64,000 nucleotides of DNA from Chitinophagaceae bacterium (GCA_023957155.1 JAMLHK010000013.1:1-64000); one strand, 5' to 3'; positions 34,376 through 43,701 are shown, numbered from the stretch's first letter. The notes: a model not told the origin generated them from the letters alone. Numbers and translations: made by a program.

Positions 34376-35296
34376 TTAGCGCTGCAGCTCCGCGAGCAGG
34401 TGTTCCACTGCTTCTTGGGGAGTAGCAGGCGTATAGGAAAAGCGCCGGTTGAATTTGCTGCTGTCAAAAAAATAATCGCGATCGTACTGGTAAGCCATTT
34501 CTTTGACCTCCTTTAGTACGGGTATAAATATCCCTAGTAGCCCGAGCATAAAGGGAGATAAAATACTATAGCGGGGGCTGGCATTGAGCGCATCGGCCAC
34601 CAATTCGATCCATTGCTTTCCGGTGAGCCTGCTGCTGTCTGTTGGCAGATGCCACACCTGGTTAAAGGCGTCCGGCGTATTGCCTAAAATAGCGGTTCCT
34701 TTTGCCGCATCGGGCACAAAGGTGAAGCTGTGTATTTTACCGGCATCTGTGAGCCAGTTGGCCTTTTTTCCTTTTAACAGGTTATCGGTAACCAATTGAT
34801 GCAACAGGCTGGACTTGCCACCGGAGAAATCTGCTGACCGCGCAATAAGTGCAGTAAGATTTCCTTCTTTTACTTCACTCATCAGCATATCTGCTATCTG
34901 CCTGCGCACTGTTCCTTTCTTACTGGTTGGGCGGATGGGTGTTTCTTCCGTCATCTGCTGCAGGTGATCGCGGTCGTACATATAGATATTATCAAAAAAA
35001 ACCAGGCGGGCGTTATGCCGTTTGCAGGCATTTATTACATTGTGCATGGTAACCGGCCAACGTTGTTCCCATATCTTTGTGCGATAGGGAAATCCAACAG
35101 TAAGATACACTACTTCAGAGCCGCTCACTGCTTTATCCACGGCAGCTGCATCCGTTAAATCGGCGGCAAATAATTCATCGCCGGCATTCACTTTCTGTGG
35201 TGTCCGGCTTACTAAGCGAATACGATCGGTAAAGGCGGGAAGCGCTTTGGCAAGCTCAACGCCTATCGAACCCCCGGCACCTAAAATAGTTTGCAT
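34376..35296 (-). CDS. NAD(P)-binding epimerase/dehydratase-like protein
   Basis: The 306-residue protein has a Rossmann fold with the dinucleotide motif GAGGSIG at residues 6-12 and the SDR-like pattern LVSRTPQKV, FAADLTDAAAVDKAVSGSEVVYLTVG (quoted in parts) and RLVFFDNIYMYDRDH. It is most like the atypical/extended SDR family of NAD-dependent epimerases; the YxxxK catalytic pair is not in its usual form, so the reaction is unclear. It lies upstream of lysS on the same strand but lysS has its own promoter. Confidence 0.78.
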   Translation of the reverse strand: MQTILGAGGSIGVELAKALPAFTDRIRLVSRTPQKVNAGDELFAADLTDAAAVDKAVSGSEVVYLTVGFPYRTKIWEQRWPVTMHNVINACKRHNARLVFFDNIYMYDRDHLQQMTEETPIRPTSKKGTVRRQIADMLMSEVKEGNLTALIARSADFSGGKSSLLHQLVTDNLLKGKKANWLTDAGKIHSFTFVPDAAKGTAILGNTPDAFNQVWHLPTDSSRLTGKQWIELVADALNASPRYSILSPFMLGLLGIFIPVLKEVKEMAYQYDRDYFFDSSKFNRRFSYTPATPQEAVEHLLAELQR

Positions 35297-35357
35297 GATA
35301 CGCTGTAATTAGAAAGATTAAAGTAGTGTTATGTTAACCGTAATATACCACATCATT

Positions 35358-35389
35358 TTGTGAATAGTGAATTTATTCATTATTCACAA
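35358..35389. repeat. 32-bp near-perfect palindrome of the 'GTGAATA' type
   Basis: Fifteen bases (35358-35372) pair with 35375-35389 around a 2-base loop, with a single G-T pair at 35367/35380. It is built from GTGAATA/TATTCAC units. Direct iterations of the same unit occur at 38306-38332. It lies between the epimerase-like gene and the glycoside hydrolase, both on the minus strand. Confidence 0.6.
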
Positions 35390-35502
35390 TTGCCCATTCA
35401 CCTTTAAGTCGCGCCGGGGTCTTTATCAAGAGGGTTACAGAACAGCCATGAGACCCAGGCGCTGAATGATCGCCGGTAGCTTATGTTCATTTCATTCCCT
35501 GG

Positions 35503-38181
35503 CTAAGAAGCTGCCTGCCTTTCGGCGGTAGCTGCCTCAGATGCCAGGTCGGTCTTATGTTTTCCGCTGCTGTGGTGCAGCTCATTGATCAGCTCGGCCA
35601 CCAGCGATGTCCATCCGGTTTGATGCGAAGCGCCCAACCCGTTGCCATCATCGCCATGAAAATATTCATAAAACAATACCAGGTCTTCATTGCCGGCTCT
35701 TTGATAAAACCAGTTGTGACTTCCGAATAATTTTCGCTTCCCGGTATCGTCCTTCTTGAAAAGGCTGATTACCCTTTTGGTAAGCTCATCTGCCACTTCG
35801 CCCAAAGGCATCTGCCTGCCTGAGCCTGCCGGACATTCTACCTTTACATCATTTCCGTAAAAGGCGCCGTATTTTCGGATAGACTGTATGATCAGGTAAT
35901 TGATAGGCATCCATACCGGCCCGCGCCAGTTGGAATTGCCGCCATAGAAATCGGAAGTAGCGTCTCCCGGATCATACTGCGCGGTATACTGAGTGCCATT
36001 GATGGTAACGCTGTAAGGATTTTGCTCATGATGCTTCGACAGGGCCCGGATACCACCGGGAGAAAGAAACTCATTTTCATTCAGCAAATGCTCCAGCAGG
36101 TAAACGAGACGTTCCCTCGGCACGAGCGACAGCAACATCGCCTCCCCATCGCTGCGCTCTTCATTCGGCCAGAATTTCCCGTTCTTCTTACGGTAGTTTT
36201 CAAACCAGCCGATCCGCTTTTTAAAATCGCTTAATTTATCAAACACTTTTTTCTCAATGGTAGATACCGCAAATAAGGTGGTAAGTCCGACTATAGATTG
36301 TATGCGCAGCTGCAATGGCCCGGAGCCTGCAATGGACAACGTGTCATAAAAGAATTTATCTTCTTCATTCCATAGCCCGTGCTCATTAATGGCTTCAGCG
36401 ATCAGCACAAACTGTTCAAAAAACTTGGTGGCGGTGTCTTCAAAAGCCAGATCATGCACGGCAATTTCCAGCGCCATATCCAGCATGTTCAGCGCATACA
36501 TGCCCATCCAGCTGGTACCATCGGCCTGCTCTAATTGTATATTGCTACCTAACTGGGAACTCCGGTTAAATACACCTATATTGTCTAATCCCAGGAAGCC
36601 CCCCTCGAAAAGATTATTACCGCTCAGGTCTTTCCGGTTCATCCACCAGGTAAAATTGATCAGCAGCTTTTGAAAAACTTTCTTCAAAAACTCCACATCG
36701 CCTTTTCCTTCCCTTTTCTTTTCGATATAATATACCTGCATGGCAGCCCATCCCTGTACGGGAGGGTTAACGTCGCCAAAATTCCATTCGTAGGCGGGCA
36801 GTTGCCCATCGGGCTTCATATACCATTCACGCATGATGAGCAATAACTGGTTTTTCGCAAAACAGGGGTCTGCTACCGCCATTGATATACAATGAAAGGC
36901 AAGGTCCCAGGCTGCGTACCAGGGATATTCCCATTTATCGGGCATGGAAATCACATCCTGGTTTTTAAGGTGCTTCCAGTCGTGGTTGCGGCCATTCTGC
37001 TTACCCTCGTTTACGGGTGTAATGCCATCACTGGTAGTAAGCCAGCGCTCCACATCGAAATGATAATACTGCTTGCTCCACAGCAAACCTGCCAGTGCCT
37101 GGCGTTGTATCTTGGCCATTTCCTCATCCATTTCCTCGGGCAGTATGGCGGCATAAAAATCATCGGCTTCCTTTTTACGGGTCACAAACATCTGCTCAAA
37201 GTCCCGGTCAAAAGGCTTGTCTGTAAGCCGGTTGGTGAACCTGCAGTATATTGTTTTTGTAGCGCCGGCAGAGACCTTTAATTGATATACAGGAGAAAAT
37301 TTTGTCCCTGATTTTTTATCACGTAACGCTTGCCGGTTCTTTCCTTCAATAATGGCATCATGAAAAGCATCTTTTACAAAAACTGTGGTATTGGGCGTTT
37401 GGCTGACCTTTTCCGTATTGGTTTCGTTTTCGGTAAACAGGCAATCATCCGCATTCTGAAAATACAGGTAATAGTTACCCAGCTTGTAATGTGAGGCCCG
37501 TACCGCGTTTTTATTCAGCAGCGTTATCTCCGGCTTTACATCCAGTCCTGCATAAGCCCAGCGGTTGTAAAACCACAATGTTGGCAATATCGTTATTGGA
37601 GCGGGTTTCAGCGCCCGGTTCGTAACCTCAATTTTAATAAATATGTCCTTGGGATCCTGCTTTGCATAAGTAACCTTAACATCAAAGTATTCGTTATTAT
37701 CAAATATGCCGGTATCCAGGATCTCATATTCAGGGTCCTGCTTTGACCGTTTGCGGTTTTGCTGCAACAGGTCTTCGTAAGGAAAAGCCTGCTGGGAATA
37801 TTTGTACAAATATTCCATGTAGTAATGCGTAGGCAAATTATCAAGATGATAATACAGCTCTTTTACATCCTCCCCATGATTGCCCTCGCTATTGCCGAGT
37901 CCAAACAACCGCTCTTTTAATATCCTGTCTTTGCCATTCCAGAGTGCAATGCCGAAGCAAAGATTACCGAAATAATCACAAATGCCTGCCAGCCCGTCTT
38001 CTCCCCAGCGGTAGGCGCGGCAATGAGAATGACTGAAAGGGAAATAGTTCCATGCATCGCCGTTTGTACTGTAATCTTCCCGAACAGTGCCCCACTGACG
38101 CTCGCTTAAATAAGGTCCCCATTGCTCAAGCGGGACCGGCTTTTGCGCATTAACAGAAAGCCGTTGATGTTCTGCCGTCAT
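35503..38181 (-). CDS. MGH1-like (GH63-related) glycoside hydrolase
   Basis: The 892-residue cytoplasmic protein matches the large MGH1-like glucosidases of clan GH-G: N-terminal ERQWGTVREDYSTNGDAWNY and RWGEDGLAGICDYFGNLCFG, an (alpha/alpha)6-barrel in the C-terminal half with YPWYAAWDLAFHCISMAVAD, AYEWNFGDVNPPVQGWAAM, GGFLGLDNIGVFNRSS and the closing WRGPVWMPINYL. Family members cleave glucosyl- or mannosyl-glycerate or related alpha-glucosides; the substrate here is unproven. No signal peptide is seen. It stands alone. Confidence 0.85.
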   Translation of the reverse strand: MTAEHQRLSVNAQKPVPLEQWGPYLSERQWGTVREDYSTNGDAWNYFPFSHSHCRAYRWGEDGLAGICDYFGNLCFGIALWNGKDRILKERLFGLGNSEGNHGEDVKELYYHLDNLPTHYYMEYLYKYSQQAFPYEDLLQQNRKRSKQDPEYEILDTGIFDNNEYFDVKVTYAKQDPKDIFIKIEVTNRALKPAPITILPTLWFYNRWAYAGLDVKPEITLLNKNAVRASHYKLGNYYLYFQNADDCLFTENETNTEKVSQTPNTTVFVKDAFHDAIIEGKNRQALRDKKSGTKFSPVYQLKVSAGATKTIYCRFTNRLTDKPFDRDFEQMFVTRKKEADDFYAAILPEEMDEEMAKIQRQALAGLLWSKQYYHFDVERWLTTSDGITPVNEGKQNGRNHDWKHLKNQDVISMPDKWEYPWYAAWDLAFHCISMAVADPCFAKNQLLLIMREWYMKPDGQLPAYEWNFGDVNPPVQGWAAMQVYYIEKKREGKGDVEFLKKVFQKLLINFTWWMNRKDLSGNNLFEGGFLGLDNIGVFNRSSQLGSNIQLEQADGTSWMGMYALNMLDMALEIAVHDLAFEDTATKFFEQFVLIAEAINEHGLWNEEDKFFYDTLSIAGSGPLQLRIQSIVGLTTLFAVSTIEKKVFDKLSDFKKRIGWFENYRKKNGKFWPNEERSDGEAMLLSLVPRERLVYLLEHLLNENEFLSPGGIRALSKHHEQNPYSVTINGTQYTAQYDPGDATSDFYGGNSNWRGPVWMPINYLIIQSIRKYGAFYGNDVKVECPAGSGRQMPLGEVADELTKRVISLFKKDDTGKRKLFGSHNWFYQRAGNEDLVLFYEYFHGDDGNGLGASHQTGWTSLVAELINELHHSSGKHKTDLASEAATAERQAAS

Positions 38182-38519
38182 AGCTGTAATTATATATAAA
38201 GCACGAAATTAACTGTTAAGGGGGAAATGGTGAAGGGGTAAAGGGGGGTAGAAGGTGATGGGTGAGAGGAAAGACGGGAATAGTTTATCGTTTCACGTCT
38301 ATTAGGTGAATAGTGAATAGTCAATAGTGAATCGCCAGCCGATGGCTCCAAAGTAAGAGGAGAAACGGGAGAAGAGAGAGGCTAATGGCTTGTCGTTTTT
38401 CCCTGAACCTTGTACCCTGCACCCTGAAACCTGCACCCTCCTCCTCAACAATAGTTTGAATGTGTATTGTTTTTTATCAGACTTTTGATACCTCTTAATC
38501 CTGTTAATCCAGAACATAC
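38182..38519. repeat. Divergent intergenic region made of low-complexity repeats
   Basis: No gene is seen in 338 bases. From left to right it contains a G-rich tract (38220-38262, four runs of three or more G), GTGAATAGTGAATAGTCAAT iterations (38306-38332), a purine-rich stretch (38345-38385) and at 38401-38440 the CCCTGNA/CCTTGTA periodic repeat shared with 1688-1722 and 50585-50616. Promoters for the two divergent genes must lie here but are not evident. Confidence 0.6.
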
Positions 38520-39242
38520 ATGGTAACACTTTGTTTTGATTTCGGAAATACAAGGCTTAAATATGCCGTATTTAAAGAACGCGATCTGCAATCGGTAGAG
38601 GTTTTAGATGATGCGGAGCCGGAAACCATTGCCCGGATAGTACAGCAGATCCGTCCTCAAAAAACTATCTTATCTTCTGTCATCAGTCATAACAGCGCCA
38701 TGGATGATATTTTGGCAGCCCATTCAGAATTTCATTTACTCTCCAACCGGTCTAAGCTGCCTTTTACCGCACCGGTTACAAAGCCGGAAACCATTGGCGC
38801 CGACCGGTTGGCTTTGTGTGCCGCTGCGGTTACTTTTTTCCCGGGCAAGCACAACCTGGTGATCGGCTTAGGGACCTGTATTACCTATAATTTTATCAAT
38901 AAATACAACCAGTTTTTAGGGGGAGGCATCTCGCCCGGAATGGAAATGAGGCTTAAATCCTTAAAGGATTATACGGCTAAATTGCCCCTGGTAAAGCCGG
39001 ACTGGAACTTTCCGTTAATAGGATATGATACCAGAACCAATATCACCAGCGGTGTAATCCTGGGAATGGCAAAAGAAATTGATGGTATAATTGACGCATA
39101 TTCAGAGAGATACAACAACTTTAACGTGCTTTTAACCGGGGGAGATGCACCCTATTTTGCTCAAGTGCTGAAAAATAAGATATTTGCAGACCCTCATCTA
39201 ATTTATAAAGGCTTGTATGCGATCAGTGAGTACAATAACTAA
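38520..39242 (+). CDS. coaX: Type III pantothenate kinase
   Basis: CoaX phosphorylates pantothenate in the first step of coenzyme A synthesis. The 240-residue protein starts with the ATP-binding DFGNTRLKYAVF, has the pantothenate-site GADRLALCAAAV and GLGTCITYNFI, and ends with the actin-fold block VLLTGGDAPYFA. It is the first gene of a three-gene run in which each gene overlaps the next by about 26-28 bases. Confidence 0.95.
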   Translation: MVTLCFDFGNTRLKYAVFKERDLQSVEVLDDAEPETIARIVQQIRPQKTILSSVISHNSAMDDILAAHSEFHLLSNRSKLPFTAPVTKPETIGADRLALCAAAVTFFPGKHNLVIGLGTCITYNFINKYNQFLGGGISPGMEMRLKSLKDYTAKLPLVKPDWNFPLIGYDTRTNITSGVILGMAKEIDGIIDAYSERYNNFNVLLTGGDAPYFAQVLKNKIFADPHLIYKGLYAISEYNN

Positions 39243-40527
39243 CTGCAGAATATTCTTTTTGTTCCTTGTTATTTTTTCGATAAAAAATAATGCTTTGGCA
39301 CAGGAAAATTCTCCTTATTCCAGGTATGGACTGGGTGATTTAATGCCTGGTCAGAATATCGTAAACCGTGCAATGGGAGGAGTTACCGCTTCTTACTATG
39401 ATGCGGTAACTGTAAATTTTACGAACCCTGCATCGTATGCCCGGTTAAAATATACCACGTTCGATGTGGGACTTGATTATACTGTACGTACGCTTAAAGC
39501 CTCTGATCCTGTTCGTACCCTGAATTCCGGTTACCTGATACCCTCTTATGTTCAGGTGGGCTTTCCGTTATCGAAAAAGAACAACTGGGGTATGAATCTT
39601 GGTCTGCGCCCTTTAACCCGGATTAATTACAACTTACAGCAAACCACCCGCTTACCCGGCATAGACAGTGTGTATACCTCTTTTATCGGGGAGGGAGGTT
39701 CTTACCAGGTATATATGGGTACCGGTATAGGTAGTAAAAATTTTACGGTGGGCGTTAATGCCGGCTATGCTTTTGGCAGTAAGAATTATGCTACGGAAAG
39801 ATTATTTATCAATGACAGTGTGTTGTATGAAAAAGGCAGATGGGCAGACAGTACCTTTTTTGGCGGGTTATTTCTGCATGCCGGCGCACAGTATTCCACC
39901 CGTATCAGCAAAAACTATATGTTGAAGCTGGGGGCATTTGCCCAGCTTAAAAATTCACTTCATGCTTCCAGGAGTATTGTCCGGGAAACTTTTGAATACA
40001 ATCCTTCAGTAGGAGAAATTCAGAAAGACAGCATTTATCTTTCAAAAAACAATGAGGGTAAAATTATTATACCGGCTACCTATGGAGCAGGCATTACTAT
40101 TGAAAAAGATTATACCTGGTCTGTAAGTGCGGAGTACAGCTTATCGCAGTGGGCGGATTACCGTTACTACGATCAGCCGGATGAAGTGAGCAACAACTGG
40201 CAGTTCAGGCTGGGCGGAACGGTGATACCGAATTTTAAAAGTACCAACTACTGGGCACTGGTGCAATATCGTGCCGGGTTTTATATAGGTCCCGACTATA
40301 TTACAGTGAATAAAAAGCTTCCTGCATACGCTGTTACCCTCGGTGCGTCCTTCCCTGTTCGTAAGTATGGATACAACTTATACTCCGGCCAATACACCAG
40401 CATTAATACCGCCTTTGAGATCGGCGCCCGCGGAAATAAAAGCAATTCACTCCGGGAAACCTTTTACCGGATTTCCATAGGCTTATCTTTGAGTGATATA
40501 TGGTTTATAAAACGTACATACCAGTAA
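39217..40527 (+). CDS. Outer-membrane beta-barrel protein of the coaX-lptC operon
   Basis: The 436-residue protein overlaps coaX by 26 bp. It has a signal peptide (about 1-29, ending NNALAQ). The mature start SPYSRYGLGDLMPGQNIVNRAMGG is typical of FadL/PorV-like barrels of Bacteroidota, followed by amphipathic strands to the C-terminus (FYRISIGLSLSDIWFIKRTYQ). It may serve in envelope biogenesis, since lptC follows in the same operon. The ATG lies within coaX, and no later ATG would preserve the signal peptide. Confidence 0.82.
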   Translation: MRSVSTITNCRIFFLFLVIFSIKNNALAQENSPYSRYGLGDLMPGQNIVNRAMGGVTASYYDAVTVNFTNPASYARLKYTTFDVGLDYTVRTLKASDPVRTLNSGYLIPSYVQVGFPLSKKNNWGMNLGLRPLTRINYNLQQTTRLPGIDSVYTSFIGEGGSYQVYMGTGIGSKNFTVGVNAGYAFGSKNYATERLFINDSVLYEKGRWADSTFFGGLFLHAGAQYSTRISKNYMLKLGAFAQLKNSLHASRSIVRETFEYNPSVGEIQKDSIYLSKNNEGKIIIPATYGAGITIEKDYTWSVSAEYSLSQWADYRYYDQPDEVSNNWQFRLGGTVIPNFKSTNYWALVQYRAGFYIGPDYITVNKKLPAYAVTLGASFPVRKYGYNLYSGQYTSINTAFEIGARGNKSNSLRETFYRISIGLSLSDIWFIKRTYQ

Positions 40528-41201
40528 TACCTGCCGGCAAAGCTTCAACTTATTTAACCTGTGTCCTGCTGTGTATGCTGTGTTTCTGTATTTCCGGCTG
40601 TGAAAACAGTGAGCAGGAAATAAAAGCGTTTACGGAAAAAAAAATAGGGGTTGATGAGGCCAGGATGATTGACACTTATTTCAGCCAGGCCGGTAAAATG
40701 CGGGCCAGGCTTACTTCACCATTAATGTTTCGTTACCAGGATACGTTGCCGAGAGTGGAATTTCCCAATGCATTGCATGTTGATTTTTATAATGATTCGC
40801 TGCAGGTAGAAAGTATACTTGATGCCTTGTATGGCCGGTATCTGGAAGGGCAGAAAAAAATGTTCCTGAAAGACAGTGTGGTGGTAATCCAGCGGTTCAA
40901 CCAGGATACACTTCGCTGCGAAGAGCTGTGGTGGGACCAGAATAAAGAGATCTTTTATACCGATAAGCCGGTGAAGATCACAAAAAAAGACGGAACTGTT
41001 CTGCCGGGCAAGGGGTTGGAAGCTTCGCAGGATTTCAGGAATATTAAGATCATTAATCCATCGCAGGGCATTCTGCCGGTACCCGAATCGGAATTTACGG
41101 GTGCTCCCGTACCCGACAGCACTGTTGTTCCGGATAGCAGCCGTCCTAAGAGCAGGCCGTTTCCTGTTACGGATTCTTCTGCACAGGTAAAGCCTGATTA
41201 A
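40500..41201 (+). CDS. lptC: LptC-like LPS-export lipoprotein
   Basis: The 233-residue protein has a signal peptide with lipobox cysteine (CISGCENSEQE) and an LptC/OstA-like jellyroll domain (about 45-185): AGKMRARLTSPLMFRYQDT, FPNALHVDFYNDSLQVES, YGRYLEGQKKMFLKDSVVV and EELWWDQNKEIFYTDKPVKI. It would be the periplasmic link of the lipopolysaccharide export bridge. The C-terminal ~40 residues are Pro/Ser/Asp-rich and probably disordered. It overlaps the preceding gene by 28 bp. Confidence 0.85.
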   Translation: MVYKTYIPVIPAGKASTYLTCVLLCMLCFCISGCENSEQEIKAFTEKKIGVDEARMIDTYFSQAGKMRARLTSPLMFRYQDTLPRVEFPNALHVDFYNDSLQVESILDALYGRYLEGQKKMFLKDSVVVIQRFNQDTLRCEELWWDQNKEIFYTDKPVKITKKDGTVLPGKGLEASQDFRNIKIINPSQGILPVPESEFTGAPVPDSTVVPDSSRPKSRPFPVTDSSAQVKPD

Positions 41202-41210
41202 ATTGGAAAT

Positions 41211-42149
41211 TTACGGTGTCCGGGTTGCCTGTTTTTTATTATTGATGATATCCCGGCAATATTGCATGCATTTATTTAATTCAGTTTTGGTATCCGGACC
41301 GTTGTATTCATACTCAATATTGGCCGGGATTGGCCATTGGTTGTCGCGTACCAATTCCAGTACTTCTTTAATAGGCGTATCGCCTTCACCAAAAGGCACA
41401 TTTATACCCTGGTTCTTTTTCCTGTCTTTTATATGCAGGCATACGATTTTTTGATGGTTGTTTTTAATAAAATCAACCGGGTCGAAATTAGCTGCAACAA
41501 AATGGCCGATATCCAGGTTAATACGGGTATAGGATGAGCAGCCCTCCATGGCACGGGTAAAGCTTTCCGGTGATGAAAAATCATTCGGCCGGTCAACATT
41601 GGAATGATTGTGCATTCCTACCCTGATCTTATATTTTTGGGCGAAGGCGTCAATCCTTTTCATAGATGTAATGGTAGCGGAAGTGGTAAGGGTATCTGTT
41701 TTCAGCGCTTTTGCGATCCTGAAAGCCAGTTCCATATCATGATCGGAAGTGGCATCGTTCATATTGCTGGCATAGGCCTGTATATGGATGCCGGCATCTT
41801 TAAATTGTTTCCGCATGGCTGCTATATCTTTCATATCTGCCTGCTGCCTCCATTTTATAAGCGATTCCTGGCGTACCCGTAACTGCTCAGGGGTTAAGTT
41901 CCGCACCGATTGAAATTCCCGGGGTTCAATATGTCCCTGCCATATTTCACAGCTTTTTATACCCAATTCTTTCATCATTTGTATAGCGTCTTCCCTGGAC
42001 CGGTCGCGCAGGCTGTAGGTTTGTATTCCGAGTACAAAAGACGGCCTATAAAGCGTGGATTTGGCTGATAGTGCGGAAGGGATCATGGCGCCGGCAACCC
42101 CGGTCAGCATCAGTTTGCTCCATTCTCTCCGGTTGAATGTGCTTTGCAT
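41211..42149 (-). CDS. Sugar phosphate isomerase/epimerase-like TIM-barrel protein, exported
   Basis: The 312-residue protein begins with a likely twin-arginine signal (NRREWSKLMLTGVAGAMIPS). The body is an AP-endonuclease-2-type TIM barrel: LGIQTYSLRDRSREDAIQMM, KSCEIWQGHIEP, YKIRVGMHNHSN with the metal-site His, INLDIGHFVAANFDP and ICLHIKDR-like VCLHIKDRKKNQ. Relatives isomerise or epimerise sugars, often as periplasmic proteins in Bacteroidota. It converges on lptC with a 9-base gap. Confidence 0.85.
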   Translation of the reverse strand: MQSTFNRREWSKLMLTGVAGAMIPSALSAKSTLYRPSFVLGIQTYSLRDRSREDAIQMMKELGIKSCEIWQGHIEPREFQSVRNLTPEQLRVRQESLIKWRQQADMKDIAAMRKQFKDAGIHIQAYASNMNDATSDHDMELAFRIAKALKTDTLTTSATITSMKRIDAFAQKYKIRVGMHNHSNVDRPNDFSSPESFTRAMEGCSSYTRINLDIGHFVAANFDPVDFIKNNHQKIVCLHIKDRKKNQGINVPFGEGDTPIKEVLELVRDNQWPIPANIEYEYNGPDTKTELNKCMQYCRDIINNKKQATRTP

Positions 42150-42239
42150 ATAGGAATAAATTAGAGGATTTGTTGGTGATTAGGGTTCAAGATAAGGATT
42201 TTTATTATGTTGTTTCATTAGGGGGATTGAATCCACCTG

Positions 42240-42788
42240 CTATTCATTTCCTGAAAATGTTTTGCCTGCCTCATCAAAAAAAGTTTGCAGCTCCCCGAAC
42301 GTATTTTTAAATGTAGGTATGAGGGTGCCCAAACCTTCCGTTACGGCTGGCGCCAGTCCTGCTGTAAGTGAATATGCACGGCTGGCGGATAAAGTTTCCG
42401 GGCTGACCAGCCGCATCTTTTCGGCATAAAACAACAGGATGCTGCCGAGCAGTATATACATCCCGGCATACAGTAAAGCACCGCCTAAACGATTGACGCA
42501 GCCTAACAGGGTAAGATTAAATATATGTTCCAATAATTTACCTGCCCAGCGTACCAGTAAGGCTGCAATGGTAAATACAAGCAGGAACGCCGCCAGGGGT
42601 AACCATTGGTGGTTAATACGGGTGTGATCCCGGAGGTATACCGCCACCGTTGCAGAGAGTTTTAACGCGGCAGCCAGGCCGATGATCCATCCGGCAAATG
42701 AAAATAAAGCCATTATAATTCCCTGCATGACTCCTTTGATAAAACCGGCTATGAGCAACCCCAGGAAAATAAGATCAATCCACATCAC
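42240..42788 (-). CDS. CvpA-family membrane protein
   Basis: The 182-residue inner-membrane protein has the CvpA pattern: four helices in the first ~125 residues, starting MWIDLIFLGLLIAGFIKGVMQGII, with FAGWIIGLAAALKLS, and LGCVNRLGGALLYAGMYILLG where the family has its most conserved loop. The C-terminus is a soluble helix. CvpA is needed for colicin V production and envelope stress tolerance in E. coli; the function in Bacteroidota is unknown. It follows yqeY by 23 bp. Confidence 0.88.
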   Translation of the reverse strand: MMWIDLIFLGLLIAGFIKGVMQGIIMALFSFAGWIIGLAAALKLSATVAVYLRDHTRINHQWLPLAAFLLVFTIAALLVRWAGKLLEHIFNLTLLGCVNRLGGALLYAGMYILLGSILLFYAEKMRLVSPETLSASRAYSLTAGLAPAVTEGLGTLIPTFKNTFGELQTFFDEAGKTFSGNE

Positions 42789-42811
42789 AAAAAATAGAGT
42801 AAGGAGAAAGA

Positions 42812-43264
42812 CTACTTTGAGAGTAAGCTCTTTACTAAAGCGCTGATGGTTTTTCCATCAGCTTTTCCGGCTAATTGTTTTGTTGCGGCAGCCATTACTT
42901 TGCCCATATCGGCAGGGGAGGCTGCGCCGGTATCCGCAATGATCCCGGTAAGCGCTTCTTTTAATTCTTCTTCGCTTAACTGCTTAGGTAAAAACGCTTC
43001 TATCACATCAATTTCTTCCTGTTCCGTTTGTGCAAGGTCTGTGCGGTTTTGCTTTTGGTAAATCTCGAGCGAATCTTTGCGCTGCTTCACTAATTTTTGC
43101 AGCAGTTTTGTTTCATCAGCTTCGGCTAATTGTCCGCCGGCCCCTTCTGATGTTTTGGCAAGAATAATGGCGGCTTTTATGGCTCTGAGTCCACGCAGTT
43201 TTTTTGCATCTTTCGCCAGCATAGCATGTTTAATCTGATCATTTATTGTTTGCTCTAATGCCAT
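42812..43264 (-). CDS. GatB/YqeY-domain protein
   Basis: The 150-residue protein is the stand-alone YqeY type, related to the C-terminal tRNA-binding tail of GatB: MLAKDAKKLRGLRAIKAAI, LVKQRKDSLEIYQKQNRTDLA, EQEEIDVIEAFLPKQLSEEEL and the end DGKTISALVKSLLSK. Its cellular role is not well established. It sits between gldC and the CvpA gene, all on the same strand. Confidence 0.93.
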   Translation of the reverse strand: MALEQTINDQIKHAMLAKDAKKLRGLRAIKAAIILAKTSEGAGGQLAEADETKLLQKLVKQRKDSLEIYQKQNRTDLAQTEQEEIDVIEAFLPKQLSEEELKEALTGIIADTGAASPADMGKVMAAATKQLAGKADGKTISALVKSLLSK

Positions 43265-43331
43265 AATGCATGTATTTTAAATGGAGTGAACGGAGATAGT
43301 ATTAAAAGACAGGCGTACTTCTATGTTCAAT

Positions 43332-43670
43332 TTAACTTTTTTCCAGGAGTTCTTTTGATTTTTTATAAAAATCAGCGGCAAACAGCTTAATGGCCTCCTC
43401 CAGTTCAGCCTGCCCGGTAGACCTGCGATATGTATCCGCCATAGTCATCAGGGTCTGGTAAAAAAAATCACCCATTTCATCTATCATCATTTCCTTAGTC
43501 CACAGGTCTATACGCAGGGCGCTTTTTTCCCGGCTATCCCAAAAAGCCAGCATCATAGCCTTTGCCTGCTCCGGCTCTTCCGTATTTTTGCTGCTTGCCT
43601 TCCATGAAATCTGGTTAGGGATTTTCCCCTGATCGAGCATAACGTCTATTGTAATTGTTGATTTTTCCAT
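43332..43670 (-). CDS. gldC: Gliding-motility protein GldC
   Basis: The 112-residue protein matches GldC along its length: the N-terminal STITIDVMLDQGKIPNQISW, then AMMLAFWDSREKSALRIDLW and MMIDEMGDFFYQTLMTMADT. GldC is an accessory protein for gliding and type IX secretion in Flavobacteriia and widely conserved in Bacteroidota. Here it is not beside gldB but beside yqeY. Its promoter has a good -7 box (43701-43694). Confidence 0.93.
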   Translation of the reverse strand: MEKSTITIDVMLDQGKIPNQISWKASSKNTEEPEQAKAMMLAFWDSREKSALRIDLWTKEMMIDEMGDFFYQTLMTMADTYRRSTGQAELEEAIKLFAADFYKKSKELLEKS

Positions 43671-43693
43671 AACGCCTTTATAATAAAATGCTG

Positions 43694-43701
43694 CAAAGGT
43701 A
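43694..43701 (-). promoter_or_regulatory. -7 box of the gldC promoter (TACCTTTG)
   Basis: The minus strand reads TACCTTTGC 23 nt before the gldC ATG, matching TAnnTTTG. It lies between the stop of the glycosyltransferase (43709) and gldC; the -33 position falls inside the glycosyltransferase gene and has no TTTG. Confidence 0.5.
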
